From Thiodiazotropha sp040506775 (lineage in GTDB: Bacteria; Pseudomonadota; Gammaproteobacteria; Chromatiales; Chromatiaceae): DNA of 64,000 nt. Positions 63,289 through 64,000 of the stretch are shown piece after piece. Position numbers and translations under genes: made by a program. Position 1 is the stretch's first letter. Each line of letters begins with the position of its first letter. The stretch is taken from positions 62,001 to 126,000 of the forward strand of contig JBEVWC010000003.1 of NCBI GenBank assembly GCA_040506775.1, read 5' to 3'. The notes below the pieces were generated by a model, which made no database searches, was not told the origin of the DNA, and saw only the letters and a program-made list of their open reading frames with translations.

Positions 63289-63692
63289 GCGAAGCCTCCC
63301 ATCCCGCGGAAAAGGTGCGCCTGGACAAATGGCTCTGGGCCGCGCGTTTTTTCAAGACCCGCCAGATTGCCGCTGAGGCGATCAACGGAGGCAAGGTGCA
63401 CCTCAATGGACAGCGCACCAAACCCGGCAAGGAGGTCAAGGCCGGCAGCCATTTGAGAATCCACAAGGGTTCCCTCGAGTGGGATGTCCGGGTCGTCGTA
63501 CCCGCAACCCAGCGCAGACCTGCTGCCGAAGCCTGCCACTTCTACGAAGAGGATCCTCAAAGCCTGCAGCGACGTGAGAAGGCGGTCGAAGCCCAGAGAC
63601 TGCAACGCTCACTGGCGCCGCAACCCGTGTCGACCAGACCCAGCAAGCGGGACCGCCGGATGATCCATCGTTTCACCCAGAAGACCCCCTGA
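63285..63692 (+). CDS. hslR: S4-domain RNA-binding heat-shock protein HslR
   Basis: The Hsp15 protein binds 50S subunits carrying nascent chain and helps rescue stalled ribosomes. The 135-residue protein begins with the S4 domain (VRLDKWLWAARFFKTRQIAA, NGGKVHLNG) and ends in a basic tail with KRDRRMIHRFTQK. Its order after grxC is translationally coupled. The next gene starts two bases after its stop. Confidence 0.95.
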   Translation: MSEASHPAEKVRLDKWLWAARFFKTRQIAAEAINGGKVHLNGQRTKPGKEVKAGSHLRIHKGSLEWDVRVVVPATQRRPAAEACHFYEEDPQSLQRREKAVEAQRLQRSLAPQPVSTRPSKRDRRMIHRFTQKTP

Positions 63693-63694
63693 TC

Positions 63695-64000
63695 ATGGAC
63701 CAGGACGCCTATCGCCGTACCTACCGGGAGATGAATGAGCGCTTCTGCGCTTACGAAAAGAGCATGCTCTCGCTACAGTGTCAGTGCAGCCAGGCGAAAA
63801 AGATCTGCATTGCGGAGCGCGAGGGTGTGCACTGTCTCTCGGACGAGGCACAGAACCAATGCCTGGAACTCCAGTCGGCGCTGCGCCAGCAAGCCCGGTT
63901 CGCCCTCAAAACCAACAATGACCGGGCGGTTCTGCCTCACGCCCAGGCGATGCGTCTGCAGGTCGGTGGACTGCGGGGATTACACGCGGCGTTGTTTCCG
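63695..64000 (+). CDS. Unknown cysteine-rich protein, C-terminus cut by the window edge
   Basis: An open frame of 102 codons begins MDQDAYRRTYREMNERFC at 63695, two bases after the hslR stop, and runs to the window end. It has six cysteines within about 40 residues (Cys18, then CQC, IC, HC and QC), a spacing that suggests a metal or iron-sulfur site, followed by a helical region. No family is recognised. It is probably co-transcribed with grxC and hslR. Confidence 0.72.
   Translation, partial: MDQDAYRRTYREMNERFCAYEKSMLSLQCQCSQAKKICIAEREGVHCLSDEAQNQCLELQSALRQQARFALKTNNDRAVLPHAQAMRLQVGGLRGLHAALFP

Overview
The window reads as chromosome of a sulfur-oxidising, microaerophilic gammaproteobacterium. 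The evidence is a soxYZ pair with a Tat signal and the SoxY swinging-arm tail, a complete cbb3 oxidase locus (ccoNOQP-GHIS) beside a four-cysteine FNR, the rpoS-nlpD-yqaA-pcm-surE block typical of Gammaproteobacteria, an exosortase A (XrtA) exopolysaccharide locus, and housekeeping genes (pepN, grxC, hslR, lpxL-like, bepA) of gammaproteobacterial type. By content it resembles free-living or symbiotic sulfur oxidisers of the Chromatiales/Sedimenticola/Thiodiazotropha kind; that placement is inference. I saw no rRNA, tRNA, CRISPR array, prophage or intact insertion sequence. One 10-N assembly gap lies at 53350-53359.

Layout. 1-1716: a truncated unknown gene and nfo (endonuclease IV). 1797-19090: an envelope polysaccharide/XrtA locus, almost all on the minus strand, with four glycosyltransferases, a DegT-type aminotransferase, a FemAB-like protein, an O-antigen-ligase-like membrane protein (the only plus-strand gene), an ATP-grasp ligase, two polysaccharide deacetylases, two exosortase-associated hydrolases, a low-molecular-weight phosphatase and XrtA fused to an EpsI domain. 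Intergenic regions here are long and AT-rich. 19118-23895: an RpfE/phosphoglycerate-mutase-like gene, thrC, hom and alaC (aspartate-family and alanine amino acid metabolism). 24040-26604: small conserved or unknown genes.

26627-40381 is one long minus-strand series. In order of transcription it runs surE-pcm-yqaA-nlpD-rpoS-fnr, then ccoN-O-Q-P plus a 41-residue membrane protein, then ccoG, then ccoH-I-S. FNR-like sites lie between fnr and ccoN. Rho-independent terminators after the small protein and after ccoG divide the oxidase genes into sub-units.

40520-52737: smr; an operon of an unknown protein, a MoxR ATPase and a VWA/metallopeptidase-like protein; a haem-binding DUF3365-type protein; bepA; soxYZ; an overlapping pair made of a VWA membrane protein and an acidic coiled-coil membrane protein; an LpxL-type acyltransferase; and a rhodanese. 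53251-55845: a secreted unknown protein (split by the gap) and two near-identical tandem LolA-like proteins. 55909-59932: an operon of CHAD protein, ParA-like ATPase, ABC ATPase and ABC-2 permease. 60136-64000: pepN, then grxC, hslR and a truncated cysteine-rich gene.

The most interesting candidates are the CHAD-ParA operon (possible polyphosphate-granule positioning), the unknown-MoxR-VWA module, a five-cysteine insertion in threonine synthase, and an rpoS-fnr pair feeding directly into the cbb3 genes.
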